Below the pieces are notes generated by a model. The model was not told the origin of the DNA, did not search any database, and was given only the letters and a program-made list of their open reading frames with translations. From Bacteriovoracaceae bacterium (GTDB lineage Bacteria > Bdellovibrionota > Bacteriovoracia > Bacteriovoracales > Bacteriovoracaceae): a stretch of DNA of 64,000 bases. Location of the stretch: assembly GCA_018649885.1 (NCBI GenBank), contig JABIHA010000035.1:1-64000 (forward strand), given 5' to 3'. The position numbers and the translations under genes were made by a program. Shown here piece by piece: positions 41,449 to 50,125 of this stretch; the first letter of the stretch is position 1, and each line of letters opens with the position of its first letter.

Positions 41449-43529
41449 CTGATAAAACCCGTTTTCCCTTCATCAATTAATTTCGTTAAAAGGGTAGGTG
41501 GTGAGAATCGATCTCCAAATTGTGTGGCGAGATTAGCACATCTATTTTTAAATACGACAAGACCCTCGCTTTCAACATATCTGAGAGTGCCTCCTTTGCA
41601 GGCAGGAAATCCCCAACCAAGGATTGAGCCAACATCTCCGTCAGTAGCATTTTCCAAAATACCTTCTTCCAGACATTTAATGGATTCAATACATTGAATG
41701 GCCATGAGACGCTGTTTTAAAAGATCTTCATCGACTGGATTTTTACCACCAAAATGCTCAACTAGAAGGGGCGAGAGAATATTTTTACCATCACTTTGAT
41801 AATCGTAGAATCCACTAGATGATTTACGGCCTACTCTTTTTAATTCTTCTACAAAGAGTTTTATCGCCTCAAAGCAATTTTTATCAACAGATGCTTCACC
41901 TAGATCTTTAATCGTTTGGTTGTAAATATGGTGAATTAAATCTAGCCCAACTTCATCCGCTATTTTTAAGGGGCCAACAGGCATTCCAGACAATACTCCG
42001 GCCTTCTCAATATGCTCCGCTGGAACTCCTTCATGAAGTGCTCTGATTCCTTCGTTAATATAAGTGGTGAAAACTCTTGAAGTATAAAATCCTCTGCCAT
42101 CATTAACTACTATGGGAGTTTTTTTAATTTTCTTGACGTAGGCCAGGCAATAGTTAAGGGCGTGTTCACTACTTTTTTCTCCTTTAATGATTTCCACTAA
42201 TGGCATTTTATCTACGGGTGAGAAAAAGTGAAGGCCAATAAAATTATCTGGTCTCATTGATGCGGTTGCCAGCCCTGTGATAGGGAGAGTTGAAGTGTTA
42301 GAGGCAAATATTCCGGTTGAATCCATTACCGCTTCAGATTCTTTTGTGACAAGCGCTTTAAGTTCTCTATTTTCAATAACAGCTTCGATTACAAGGTCGC
42401 AACCGGCCATGATATTAGGATCTCCACTGGGAGTGATTAATGCTAATACCTTTTCTTTCTTAGATGGATCAAGTTTTTTTTGCTTTACGGCCTTTTCGAG
42501 GATTTTCTCTACTACCAATTTTCCTTTTTCAGCAGATTCTAAGTCACGGTCTTTGAGCATGCACTCTATTCCCGCCATCGCCGTGGCATGGGCAACTCCC
42601 GCACCCATCATGCCTGCTCCTAGTATGCCAACCTTTTTTGGAAGATTTTTGTACTCGGGTGATATTTTTCTTTTATTACAAAAGCCTATACCAAAAAATA
42701 GTGTGGTGATCATATTTTTGGCCTCTTTAGATAAGGCAAGTTCTGCAAAAGCATTTGCTTCAATTTTTATGGCCTCTTTCATTGTTGTTTTGAGGCCTCG
42801 TTCCAAGCAGTCTATAATTTTCAAGGGAGCAGGGTAGAGCCCGTGGGTTTTCTCCATCACCATTTTTCTGGTGACACATAGGGTGCTGTCAAGATTAGGA
42901 AATGAGCTTTTGTAGTTTTTGTCTACATTACCACTTAATAATAATTTTTTCGCGCTCTCTATCATGTGATCCATTGAGGGGCACAACTCAGTTATCAGGC
43001 CTAATTGGAGGGCCTTTTTTGGACCAATTTTTTTTCCTTCTAAAAGAAGTGGCAGTGAGGCTTCAAGCCCGATAATCCTTGGCAGTCTTTGAGTTCCTCC
43101 AGCTCCTGGTAAAAGGCCTAGAGTAACTTCTGGAAGACCTAATCGTAATTTGGGATGATCTACGGCAATCCGAACGTGACAGGCTAGTGCAACTTCAAGT
43201 CCTCCTCCAAGTGCCGTGCCATTAATGGCCGCAATGGAGGGAGTGCTGCTAGTTTCGATTTGTTCAAAAATGCAGTGAAGTCTCCACGAAATATTGTGGG
43301 TCTTTTCATAGTCATCTGCTTTTAAAATCATGGCCAGGTCGGCACCAGCAATAAACTCAGGCCTTCTTGAAGTGAAAATCACGCCTTTAGTTGTATCATC
43401 GCTATATATTTGGGGGATGGTTTTTTCAAGCTCGGTGAGTAGACCTTCGTGGATGACATTCATGGGCCTATCAGAAACATCAAATTCAACAATCACAATT
43501 CCATCATTTTCACGGGTAATATTAAGCAT
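41445..43529 (-). CDS. bifunctional enoyl-CoA hydratase / 3-hydroxyacyl-CoA dehydrogenase (FadB/FadJ-type)
   Basis: Residues about 1-190 are crotonase-like, with GGGLEVALAC and LPEVTLGLLPGAGGTQRLPR carrying the catalytic Glu residues. From about 298 comes the NAD-binding fold (VGILGAGMMGAGVAHA), then SNTSTLPIT, GLHFFSPVDKMPLVEI with the catalytic His, and two C-terminal dehydrogenase repeats. At 694 aa it is near FadJ (714) and FadB (729). It runs the middle two steps of fatty-acid beta-oxidation in the cytoplasm. GGAG precedes ATG 43529. Operon with the racemase-like gene; no thiolase is in the window. Confidence 0.92.
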   Translation of the reverse strand: MLNITRENDGIVIVEFDVSDRPMNVIHEGLLTELEKTIPQIYSDDTTKGVIFTSRRPEFIAGADLAMILKADDYEKTHNISWRLHCIFEQIETSSTPSIAAINGTALGGGLEVALACHVRIAVDHPKLRLGLPEVTLGLLPGAGGTQRLPRIIGLEASLPLLLEGKKIGPKKALQLGLITELCPSMDHMIESAKKLLLSGNVDKNYKSSFPNLDSTLCVTRKMVMEKTHGLYPAPLKIIDCLERGLKTTMKEAIKIEANAFAELALSKEAKNMITTLFFGIGFCNKRKISPEYKNLPKKVGILGAGMMGAGVAHATAMAGIECMLKDRDLESAEKGKLVVEKILEKAVKQKKLDPSKKEKVLALITPSGDPNIMAGCDLVIEAVIENRELKALVTKESEAVMDSTGIFASNTSTLPITGLATASMRPDNFIGLHFFSPVDKMPLVEIIKGEKSSEHALNYCLAYVKKIKKTPIVVNDGRGFYTSRVFTTYINEGIRALHEGVPAEHIEKAGVLSGMPVGPLKIADEVGLDLIHHIYNQTIKDLGEASVDKNCFEAIKLFVEELKRVGRKSSSGFYDYQSDGKNILSPLLVEHFGGKNPVDEDLLKQRLMAIQCIESIKCLEEGILENATDGDVGSILGWGFPACKGGTLRYVESEGLVVFKNRCANLATQFGDRFSPPTLLTKLIDEGKTGFIR

Positions 43530-43653
43530 ACTGACTCCAAGACTTTTTGATTAATTTAACCAAATAGTCTTGGAAGTGGATATAGAGAAATGGCTGCGGT
43601 AAAGTTAGCTAAGGTGCCTCAGGTTTTATAGTACCCGAGTACGGAGCTCTGAA

Positions 43654-45576
43654 TTAGTCGTCTTTTTTAACGATAGTCAAAAGAGCTGGGGAGGCATCGT
43701 TCATGGTGCCACTGGACGCTTCACGTTTTACTAAAAAGGTAATAATATCTGCAGCATTAAGATTTAATAAAGGAAACACCAGGGAGCAAGTAGTCTCAAG
43801 TGAGCCTTGAGAATTTCTTTGATAATGAGTTTTACACTGGCCACCTGTGACGTCCCCTCCATTGACCTGGATATTAACAATGGGATTATTTCTACTCGAA
43901 CTTCCTAGTATTAAATGATCATTGTAGATCACCAGAAAATCTCCACCGGTAACGACAGTGATTTGATGGTTGGAAGCCGCTATATTGTGGGTGAACTCAG
44001 CTGCATCTTTATAGTAAGAAGTGTCCCACTGAACTTCTGAGCCAGCAATTGATGAGTTCCAATTGGTAGAGGCAACAGTTCTGACTCCACTTAGCGAGAT
44101 AATATCAGTAGGTGTTGCGTTGTCTATTTCTTCAATAAATAGTGAGCCCGTAGTACTAGTGGGAACATTCACATCATCAAAATCCGTTCCCTCGGCGAGG
44201 GCGCTAACTCTCATCACATTCCCGGTACTGATTCCTCTTGCTAAGGCACTAAAGTGAAGACTGGATTGGTCGTGACTGGCAGTACATCTGATATAGCCTT
44301 GAGAGGCATAGCCTCCGGTTATAGTTGCGGCATCGACTTGAAGTTGAAGCTGGGGTGCTCTTCTGTCATTTCCATCGGCTCCTGTACATCCAGCTCCTCC
44401 ATCAAGTGGCATATTGATAAATGTTAGATAGTCTTTAGTTGTGGAGTTTGTAATGGTAATTTCATCTGGAGCTGATGCATCATCATGGGCAAAAGGAGTA
44501 TCTTCAATAACTTCTGTCCACTCTACAACATCTGGTACGGCCAAATTTATTCCAAGGCCGCCGGCCGTGTTATCTCCCGTAGCATAAAAAATATTTCGGT
44601 CTTTTTTGATGTATTCTACATAAAGAGTGGCCGCAGTCGTAGTAACGGTTCCAGCTTGGTCCTTCAGTTGGACATAAACTTCAATATAATCCCCGGCCAC
44701 AATACCGGGAAGAACTATCGCCAAATGAAGTGAAGCCTCAGCGTGACCAGAGCTTTGTCTGATATACGATGGAGCAGTGAAGGCTTCAGTGATGGCAGTG
44801 CCATTTTTAAAAATAGTTCCTATAACAGATCTTCTTATTGCATCCACATCAGCAAGTGTTAGAGGCACAGTGAGTGAGACAAAATAATCTCCTGCATAAG
44901 TAAAGTTGAGCCTTTCTGGATTGGCCCCTCCTGTATCATTAGAAAAGTGGCAAGAGTCAACAGTTGAAGCTGACCATTTTATTTGATAAGCCGTGGCCTG
45001 ATTAAAATTTGTGGGATTTGCGGGAGCTAGAGTTTCAGTGGCCGTTAAATGGGCAATAGGGTGATCTGTGGGAATTTGCCAAGCTGCTGAGGCCACAGTA
45101 TTTGAAGCATTCCCGGCGTGATCAATGGCCTTAACAAGAGTGTAGTAATCTGTATTAGCGGATAGATTTTTAACTCCGCTTCCTGTCCACTGTACTGTAT
45201 TTGTGGCCGGGGCTTCTGTCACCACACCTTTAGTAAAGCTAAATCCTGAAATGATTCCGGCCTCTGTATTTGTGGTACTGAGGGCGGCTTCATAGCGATT
45301 GATACCAATACCAGCATCAGTTGATGAATCAAAAGTCGTTTTTTCTGACCTGTAAAGACAGGCCTCACTTTGGTGGGCCAGATTTGATGGATCAGTTGGA
45401 GCAGTTGTATCAGTTATAGTGGGAACTGCATTTGAAGCAGGAGAACCAGGAGCGGTCTGCCCAGCATCGCCACCAGCAGCGCCGCCACCTCCACCTGCAT
45501 TACAGGCATACAAAACCATTAGAAGACCTAAACACAATATATTGTGAATATAGTTTCTAACTATCAATGATTTCAC
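43654..45576 (-). CDS. large surface lipoprotein with three jelly-roll-like repeats
   Basis: GTG 45576 follows AGGAC. The lipobox is VLYAC (Cys25), followed by a Gly/Ala-rich tether (NAGGGGGAAGGDAG). Residues about 55-165 look fibronectin-III-like (DTTAPTDPSNLAHQSEACLY; GIGINRYEAALSTTN; YYTLVKAIDHAGN). Three related modules follow (about 225-320, 375-490, 545-640), each with an AGDYFVSL/KDYLTFI/GGDFLVIY start, a (Y)I-R-x-x-x-x-H/G-S-L centre and a closing L-x-V-E-Y/I-I strand, recalling C1q/TNF-type jelly rolls. Likely an adhesin or matrix-binding protein on the outer surface; that function is inference. Confidence 0.72.
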   Translation of the reverse strand: MKSLIVRNYIHNILCLGLLMVLYACNAGGGGGAAGGDAGQTAPGSPASNAVPTITDTTAPTDPSNLAHQSEACLYRSEKTTFDSSTDAGIGINRYEAALSTTNTEAGIISGFSFTKGVVTEAPATNTVQWTGSGVKNLSANTDYYTLVKAIDHAGNASNTVASAAWQIPTDHPIAHLTATETLAPANPTNFNQATAYQIKWSASTVDSCHFSNDTGGANPERLNFTYAGDYFVSLTVPLTLADVDAIRRSVIGTIFKNGTAITEAFTAPSYIRQSSGHAEASLHLAIVLPGIVAGDYIEVYVQLKDQAGTVTTTAATLYVEYIKKDRNIFYATGDNTAGGLGINLAVPDVVEWTEVIEDTPFAHDDASAPDEITITNSTTKDYLTFINMPLDGGAGCTGADGNDRRAPQLQLQVDAATITGGYASQGYIRCTASHDQSSLHFSALARGISTGNVMRVSALAEGTDFDDVNVPTSTTGSLFIEEIDNATPTDIISLSGVRTVASTNWNSSIAGSEVQWDTSYYKDAAEFTHNIAASNHQITVVTGGDFLVIYNDHLILGSSSRNNPIVNIQVNGGDVTGGQCKTHYQRNSQGSLETTCSLVFPLLNLNAADIITFLVKREASSGTMNDASPALLTIVKKDD

Positions 45577-45944
45577 TTGTCCTAAAAATTCAATAAGCGC
45601 TCTCCCATTGATAAAGCACCATTTTATCTCAACAACTATTTTAAAATGCTTCTGGTTTTAGACCATCCAGATTTTCAAACTTTACAGTAATCATCTTTTG
45701 TTTCATGCCTCTAAGTCCCCAATTCGCAGCTCAGGCCTAAGGGCCCCTAGCCACTAAAAAGAGGCATATTTGGTAAATTACTCTTAACTTGGGTTTAAGG
45801 TAATTCCCCCTCTGCTTAATTAATATCGGCTTGAAGGTTAATTTTCTTTGTACTCTCTTTATTATTAGGAGGATTTTGCCTGTGGGAAGTGCTTGAAATT
45901 AAGGGGAGCTAAAATAGAGTAAAGCATAGATTTGGAGGAATATT
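45577..45944. other. 368-bp divergent promoter region
   Basis: Lies between the surface lipoprotein (leftward) and the dicarboxylate symporter (rightward) and must hold both promoters. No consensus -35/-10 pair is obvious. GCCGATAT occurs on the reverse strand near 45823-45831, but without a matching sigma28 -35. A GGAGGAA ribosome site precedes the TTG at 45945. Confidence 0.45.
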
Positions 45945-47228
45945 TTGAACAAACTGTTTAAAAACCTGACCTTTTGGGTTCTGGTCTTTGGTATTTTTGG
46001 TTACGTACTAGCTTCTTTTATTGGAGACCCCGCTTGGGCCAAAGGTGCTGCTGATAGTGAGATCTATAATTTTATTCTCTTTTTAAAAACAGTGTTTCTC
46101 TCGCTTTTAAAAATGCTGATTGCTCCTATGATTTTCTTATCTCTAATGGGAGGGCTCCTCAATATTGGTGGCAAAGAAAAGCTTAAAACTATGGGGAAAT
46201 CTGTCATCATATATTACCTCTCAACTACTGCCATCGCGATTGTAATAGGGCTTGGGTGTGTGTTTTTTATTCACCCATGGGAGTCTGGAAGTTTAAAAAA
46301 TATGCAAGGTAGGGAGCAGACTAGTGTGATGGGTGGAAAGTATGTGAAGCCCAAAAAATATATTAGTGAAGGCTCGGATTCAATAATCTTGATCCTCAAA
46401 AAACTTGCTGAGCGGGCCTTTCAAAATCCTTTTGAGGCCCTGACAAATAATAATATTTTAGGAATCGCCACCATGAGCTTTCTCTTCGGGCTAGCGATGG
46501 TATTGACTCTCAAAAATGGCAGCTCCATTCCAGGTATGATTGAAGAGGCCAATCTGTTGATTCACACTATTTTAGGATGGGTGATAAAGACCACTCCTAT
46601 AGGAGTCTTTGCTATTGCATTTGATTTTCAGCTCAAGGCCACTGGATCGATTTTAACGGAGCTTCTCTCCTTTTTCCTTCTTGTGGTTGGGGCCACGCTT
46701 TTTCATGGCATAGTGGTACTGCCAACTATCGCTTATTTTTTTGGAGGGGTGGCACCTCTTACTTTTTTCAAGAAGGCCGCAAGGCCTTTACTAGTTGCAC
46801 TCTCAACTTCCTCATCGTCGGCCACACTGCCAGTAAGTATGTCCACTTGTGAGGAGGAGTTTGGGGTTAGCTCAGGTGTTTCGGGATTTGTTTTTCCACT
46901 AGGCGCTACTATGAATATGGATGGGACAGCGCTATTTGAGGGAATCGCTGCGATCTTTTTGGCGAATCTCTATGGAGTAGATCTCTCTGGCTTTTCAATC
47001 TTTATTATTTTCTTTATGTCGATGATTTCAAGTATTGGTGCTCCTGGGATGCCTTCTGGTTCAATGGCCGGTATGCAAATGGTGCTTTTGGGTGCGGGTA
47101 TTCCGCTTGAGGGAATAGGAATTCTTTTAGTGGTAGAAAGACCGCTTGATGCCATTAGAACTGCTGTCAACGTAGAAGGGGATATGATAGGCGCCTTGAT
47201 AGCACAGAAGCAATTAAAAGAAGTTTAA
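45945..47228 (+). CDS. dicarboxylate/amino acid:cation symporter (GltP/GltT family)
   Basis: TTG start at 45945 with GGAGGAA upstream. The 427-aa chain has the DAACS hallmarks: the serine-rich re-entrant loop STSSSSATLPVS, the substrate/cation motif GATMNMDGTALFEG in TM7, and the second re-entrant loop SSIGAPGMPSGSMAGMQMVL before TM8. The final TM8 with ERPLDAIRTAVNVEGD contains the Asp/Arg/Asn that bind the substrate carboxylates. It imports glutamate, aspartate or C4-dicarboxylates with Na+ or H+. A long insertion after TM3 (residues about 110-145) is typical of prokaryotic members. Confidence 0.92.
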   Translation: MNKLFKNLTFWVLVFGIFGYVLASFIGDPAWAKGAADSEIYNFILFLKTVFLSLLKMLIAPMIFLSLMGGLLNIGGKEKLKTMGKSVIIYYLSTTAIAIVIGLGCVFFIHPWESGSLKNMQGREQTSVMGGKYVKPKKYISEGSDSIILILKKLAERAFQNPFEALTNNNILGIATMSFLFGLAMVLTLKNGSSIPGMIEEANLLIHTILGWVIKTTPIGVFAIAFDFQLKATGSILTELLSFFLLVVGATLFHGIVVLPTIAYFFGGVAPLTFFKKAARPLLVALSTSSSSATLPVSMSTCEEEFGVSSGVSGFVFPLGATMNMDGTALFEGIAAIFLANLYGVDLSGFSIFIIFFMSMISSIGAPGMPSGSMAGMQMVLLGAGIPLEGIGILLVVERPLDAIRTAVNVEGDMIGALIAQKQLKEV

Positions 47229-47239
47229 AGTACATTAAC

Positions 47240-47938
47240 TCAATTCGACTTTGATGATTTGTGTTGGGGAATGTGCTTGTCTTTTCTGTTGTTGAGGTCA
47301 TTCATTACTTTGTGCTTAAAGTCTTTCCCCTCGCTTTTTTTCATTTCTGCTTTATAGAGATTGATGTCGAGAATTTCCAAATTCACTCGAAGTTTTCTAA
47401 AAATATGAATGGTCTTTTCACCGGGGGCCTGGACATGGTGGAGACCACCACTGTAGGCAATTAAAATTTTACCACCATCAAGTTTCTCTAAAATATCTGA
47501 AACTCCCCCTCTGACTTTCATCGGGTTTCCATCTTTATCTAGTCCAGATCGTCTCATCATCCTTCCCTCTGGTGCCATCACAATGATGGATTCTGGATGG
47601 ATGCTGTGTAAAAAATCAAACCAGGTGTCATCTCTTTTTCTGGTGATTGTGGCAATTTGGGGGAATAGGATTTTGTAGGCCCTGCCGACAATGGGTCTGT
47701 TAAGTGTAATATCAGCGCCGGGGACCACCGAGAATTTCGCCAGACGCCAAATATAGTTATAGGGAATCACTCCCAGAAATAGCGGCTCAAATAAAGATGT
47801 GTGATTGAGAAAGAGCAGCAGTTTGACGTTTTTGAGGTCTTTTTCATCGCCACTCAGCCAAGTGGTTTCAAAACGATAAAATATTCGAGACAATATTTTT
47901 ACCATCAAAAATAAAAGGGCACTGAAGAGGTAGCGCAT
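47240..47938 (-). CDS. PlsC-like acyltransferase
   Basis: The acyltransferase block I is LFLNHTSLFEP (H-x4-E in place of the usual H-x4-D), block III is MAPEGRMMR (EGxR), with a hydrophobic N-terminus (YLFSALLFLMVKILSRIF) as in membrane-bound 1-acylglycerol-3-phosphate acyltransferases. 232 aa. The Asp to Glu change at the catalytic dyad occurs in some relatives but may change efficiency. The tail is Lys-rich. Predicted to acylate a lysophospholipid or related alcohol. No operon partner. Confidence 0.8.
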   Translation of the reverse strand: MRYLFSALLFLMVKILSRIFYRFETTWLSGDEKDLKNVKLLLFLNHTSLFEPLFLGVIPYNYIWRLAKFSVVPGADITLNRPIVGRAYKILFPQIATITRKRDDTWFDFLHSIHPESIIVMAPEGRMMRRSGLDKDGNPMKVRGGVSDILEKLDGGKILIAYSGGLHHVQAPGEKTIHIFRKLRVNLEILDINLYKAEMKKSEGKDFKHKVMNDLNNRKDKHIPQHKSSKSN

Positions 47939-47996
47939 AGAGCTTCATGGTAAGATAAATTGAAGCATTTGAATTGACCCAGTGAGGCTTAGGGTT

Positions 47997-49844
47997 TTAT
48001 ATACTCCAAAACATAAAAAGCTGAACAGCTTTGTTGGATTCTTTTAATAGTCTAAGATTTAGCTCATATAAAGCAATTAGATCATGGTGACCCAGTGACG
48101 CCTGGCCTGAATTGATGGCCACATTGATAGTTTTTTTGCAATTTCCCCAAATATCGTAAACAGTACTTAGCTGTTTGATCAGCTCTGGGTCATGGGTTCC
48201 AGGAAGACCTTGATCACTATCGCCCTTTAGCAGTCCATTTAAAGATCTTTCAAAAAGAGTCATTGAGTTAGCTAGCATCCTGCGATTGTTTTCTGGTTCA
48301 ATTCCGCCTGTGATTAATAATAGCTCTTTGGTTATTTTCTGGCTCAGCATTCGTTGGCGACCTGAGATATTTAGGATATTGGCCCCATCACTTTTTTCAC
48401 CGTTTCCGACACATTTGTTTGAATAGTCTTGAATTAAATTAACGGCCTTATTCATATTATCTAGGATCAGTGGGTTTTGGCGGGCCAGCTCTCGAAGTAG
48501 AGTAGAGTTTATTTGACCTTTCTCTGCACCGTTAATGAGTGGAAGAAATTCACGCCAAAGTCTTTTGACATATCTAAGCTGCTCTGTGATTGCTGGCTCT
48601 TTGATTTTAGTTAATCTAAGTTCCTTACTTCCATACAAAAGACCATCTAAAACCTGGCCAAACTCCTGTTTCGAGATCTTGAGATCACTCAGGGCATCTT
48701 CTTTGTTCACATTGCAGGATATAAATAAAACATCTTTGGAGATTTTCTGGATTAGCATTCGCTGTCTGCCCGCTAAATCAATAATAGATTTTACTTCGTG
48801 CCTAAATGATCGCCCTCGACTAGTGACACTAAACTGCCTAATATCTTCGTCAATCGCTTTGCACGACTGGGCCAACTGTTTTGAGTTTTCAGCACCAGAA
48901 AGAGAAATACTGCAGTTTTCGTGAATGCTTTTATCTAGTTGACCTATGGCCTTCATAACCTCACTTATACCAATTTGCTGTTCTTTTGAAGAAGCGGCAA
49001 TGCTATTGATATTGCCGTATACTTTTTGAATATTTTCAACGATAAAACCGAAGACCCCTTGTGCGTGGAGTGCTTTTTCGTGTCCATCATCAATTTTGAC
49101 TTTAGTTTCGCTAATAATTTCTTGAATCTTATTTTGGCCATTTTTAATATGAGCATCTATGTCTTTTGCTGCCTTGGATGTATTGTCAGCAAGTGCGTTC
49201 ATCTCTTTTGATACTACAGAAAATGACTTTCCAAACTCCCCAGCTCTTTCAGCTTCAATATTGGCGTTACATGCCAATATTTTGGATTCAAAAGCAATCT
49301 TGCTTATAATCTCCGAGTTATTTGATATATTGGCAATGACTTCTAATATTTGCTCAAGTGCTTCATTGGAATTTTGGATCACTTTCATGGAATCCATCAG
49401 CTCTTCCATCATCTTTTGACCTTCAATGGTCTTTTCATTGACTTGTTTAGTAAGAGACTCGGAGCTTTGGGTGAATTCAGCATTTTTACTAACAGTTTGG
49501 GTAATTTGTTCCATGGCATTTACACAACTAAGAGAGGCCTCTTGTTGCTGTTCAGAGCTTTGGAGAATGCCGAAGTTAAGATCAGATAGATCCTTTGCAA
49601 TATGCATTAGCCCTTTCATTCCATTACCTAGTTTACTTGAAACAAGACTTAAATAGTTTGATAGTTTTTTCACTGAAAAAATCACCGGAAGAATGAATAT
49701 AAAATAAACTGCCAAAATGGCCAAGTGGGGAACTTTGTACCAATTGCTGTCAAAATGTACTCCCTCACTTTGAAGGCTCAATTGAAGCAAAATAAAAATA
49801 GCTGGGAAAGCAGTGAAAAAAATAATTTTTTTGTCAAATCTCAT
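47997..49844 (-). CDS. methyl-accepting chemotaxis protein with two C-terminal PilJ-like modules
   Basis: Two N-terminal membrane segments (about 8-24 and 40-58) enclose only a 15-20 residue loop, so it has almost no periplasmic sensor. The signalling helix hairpin follows; its tip reads SKIAFESKILACNANIEAER followed by AGEFGKSFSVVSKEM, the MCP consensus. After about residue 340, instead of ending, it carries two copies of a PilJ-type N-terminal domain motif (LAGRQRMLIQKISKDVLFIS and NISGRQRMLSQKITKELLLI), each about 130 aa. Those domains usually sit in front of the signalling part in the periplasm; here they are cytoplasmic and last. No clear ribosome site. Divergent from cheA. Confidence 0.85.
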   Translation of the reverse strand: MRFDKKIIFFTAFPAIFILLQLSLQSEGVHFDSNWYKVPHLAILAVYFIFILPVIFSVKKLSNYLSLVSSKLGNGMKGLMHIAKDLSDLNFGILQSSEQQQEASLSCVNAMEQITQTVSKNAEFTQSSESLTKQVNEKTIEGQKMMEELMDSMKVIQNSNEALEQILEVIANISNNSEIISKIAFESKILACNANIEAERAGEFGKSFSVVSKEMNALADNTSKAAKDIDAHIKNGQNKIQEIISETKVKIDDGHEKALHAQGVFGFIVENIQKVYGNINSIAASSKEQQIGISEVMKAIGQLDKSIHENCSISLSGAENSKQLAQSCKAIDEDIRQFSVTSRGRSFRHEVKSIIDLAGRQRMLIQKISKDVLFISCNVNKEDALSDLKISKQEFGQVLDGLLYGSKELRLTKIKEPAITEQLRYVKRLWREFLPLINGAEKGQINSTLLRELARQNPLILDNMNKAVNLIQDYSNKCVGNGEKSDGANILNISGRQRMLSQKITKELLLITGGIEPENNRRMLANSMTLFERSLNGLLKGDSDQGLPGTHDPELIKQLSTVYDIWGNCKKTINVAINSGQASLGHHDLIALYELNLRLLKESNKAVQLFMFWSI

Positions 49845-50073
49845 TTGGCCAACTTCAAAATAAACTAATGTAAAAATGATTTGTATCTTTAAACAATGAT
49901 AGCAGCATACAAGTATTATTTACAAGTAAATGAAATACCTTGTATTTTGTGGACAAATATTTTGCTTTGTTTTTTAAATATCAATACATTTTATTTCATC
50001 TAGGGTGGGAGTGTGATCTAGGTCATAAAAAATTGTTGTGCACCATTTTTAACTCATTACACTGAAACTCCCT

Positions 50074-50100
50074 TAATAGTTTCAGCAAAATAGCCGAAAA
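50074..50100 (+). promoter_or_regulatory. sigma28 (FliA)-type promoter of the chemotaxis operon
   Basis: TAAT (50074-50077), exactly 15 bases, then GCCGAAAA (50093-50100) matches the flagellar sigma28 consensus TAAA-N15-GCCGATAA at 10 of 12 positions. Transcription would start at about 50107, 19 bases before the TTG start of cheA, leaving room for the AAGGAG ribosome site at 50114-50119. Confidence 0.6.
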
Positions 50101-50125
50101 TAAGTCAGAGAAGAAGGAGTAGGGA

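Noticed and set aside
45823-45831. Reverse-strand GCCGATAT resembling a sigma28 -10
   Set aside because: No TAAA-like element at 15-bp spacing, and the nearest gene start is 240 bp away.
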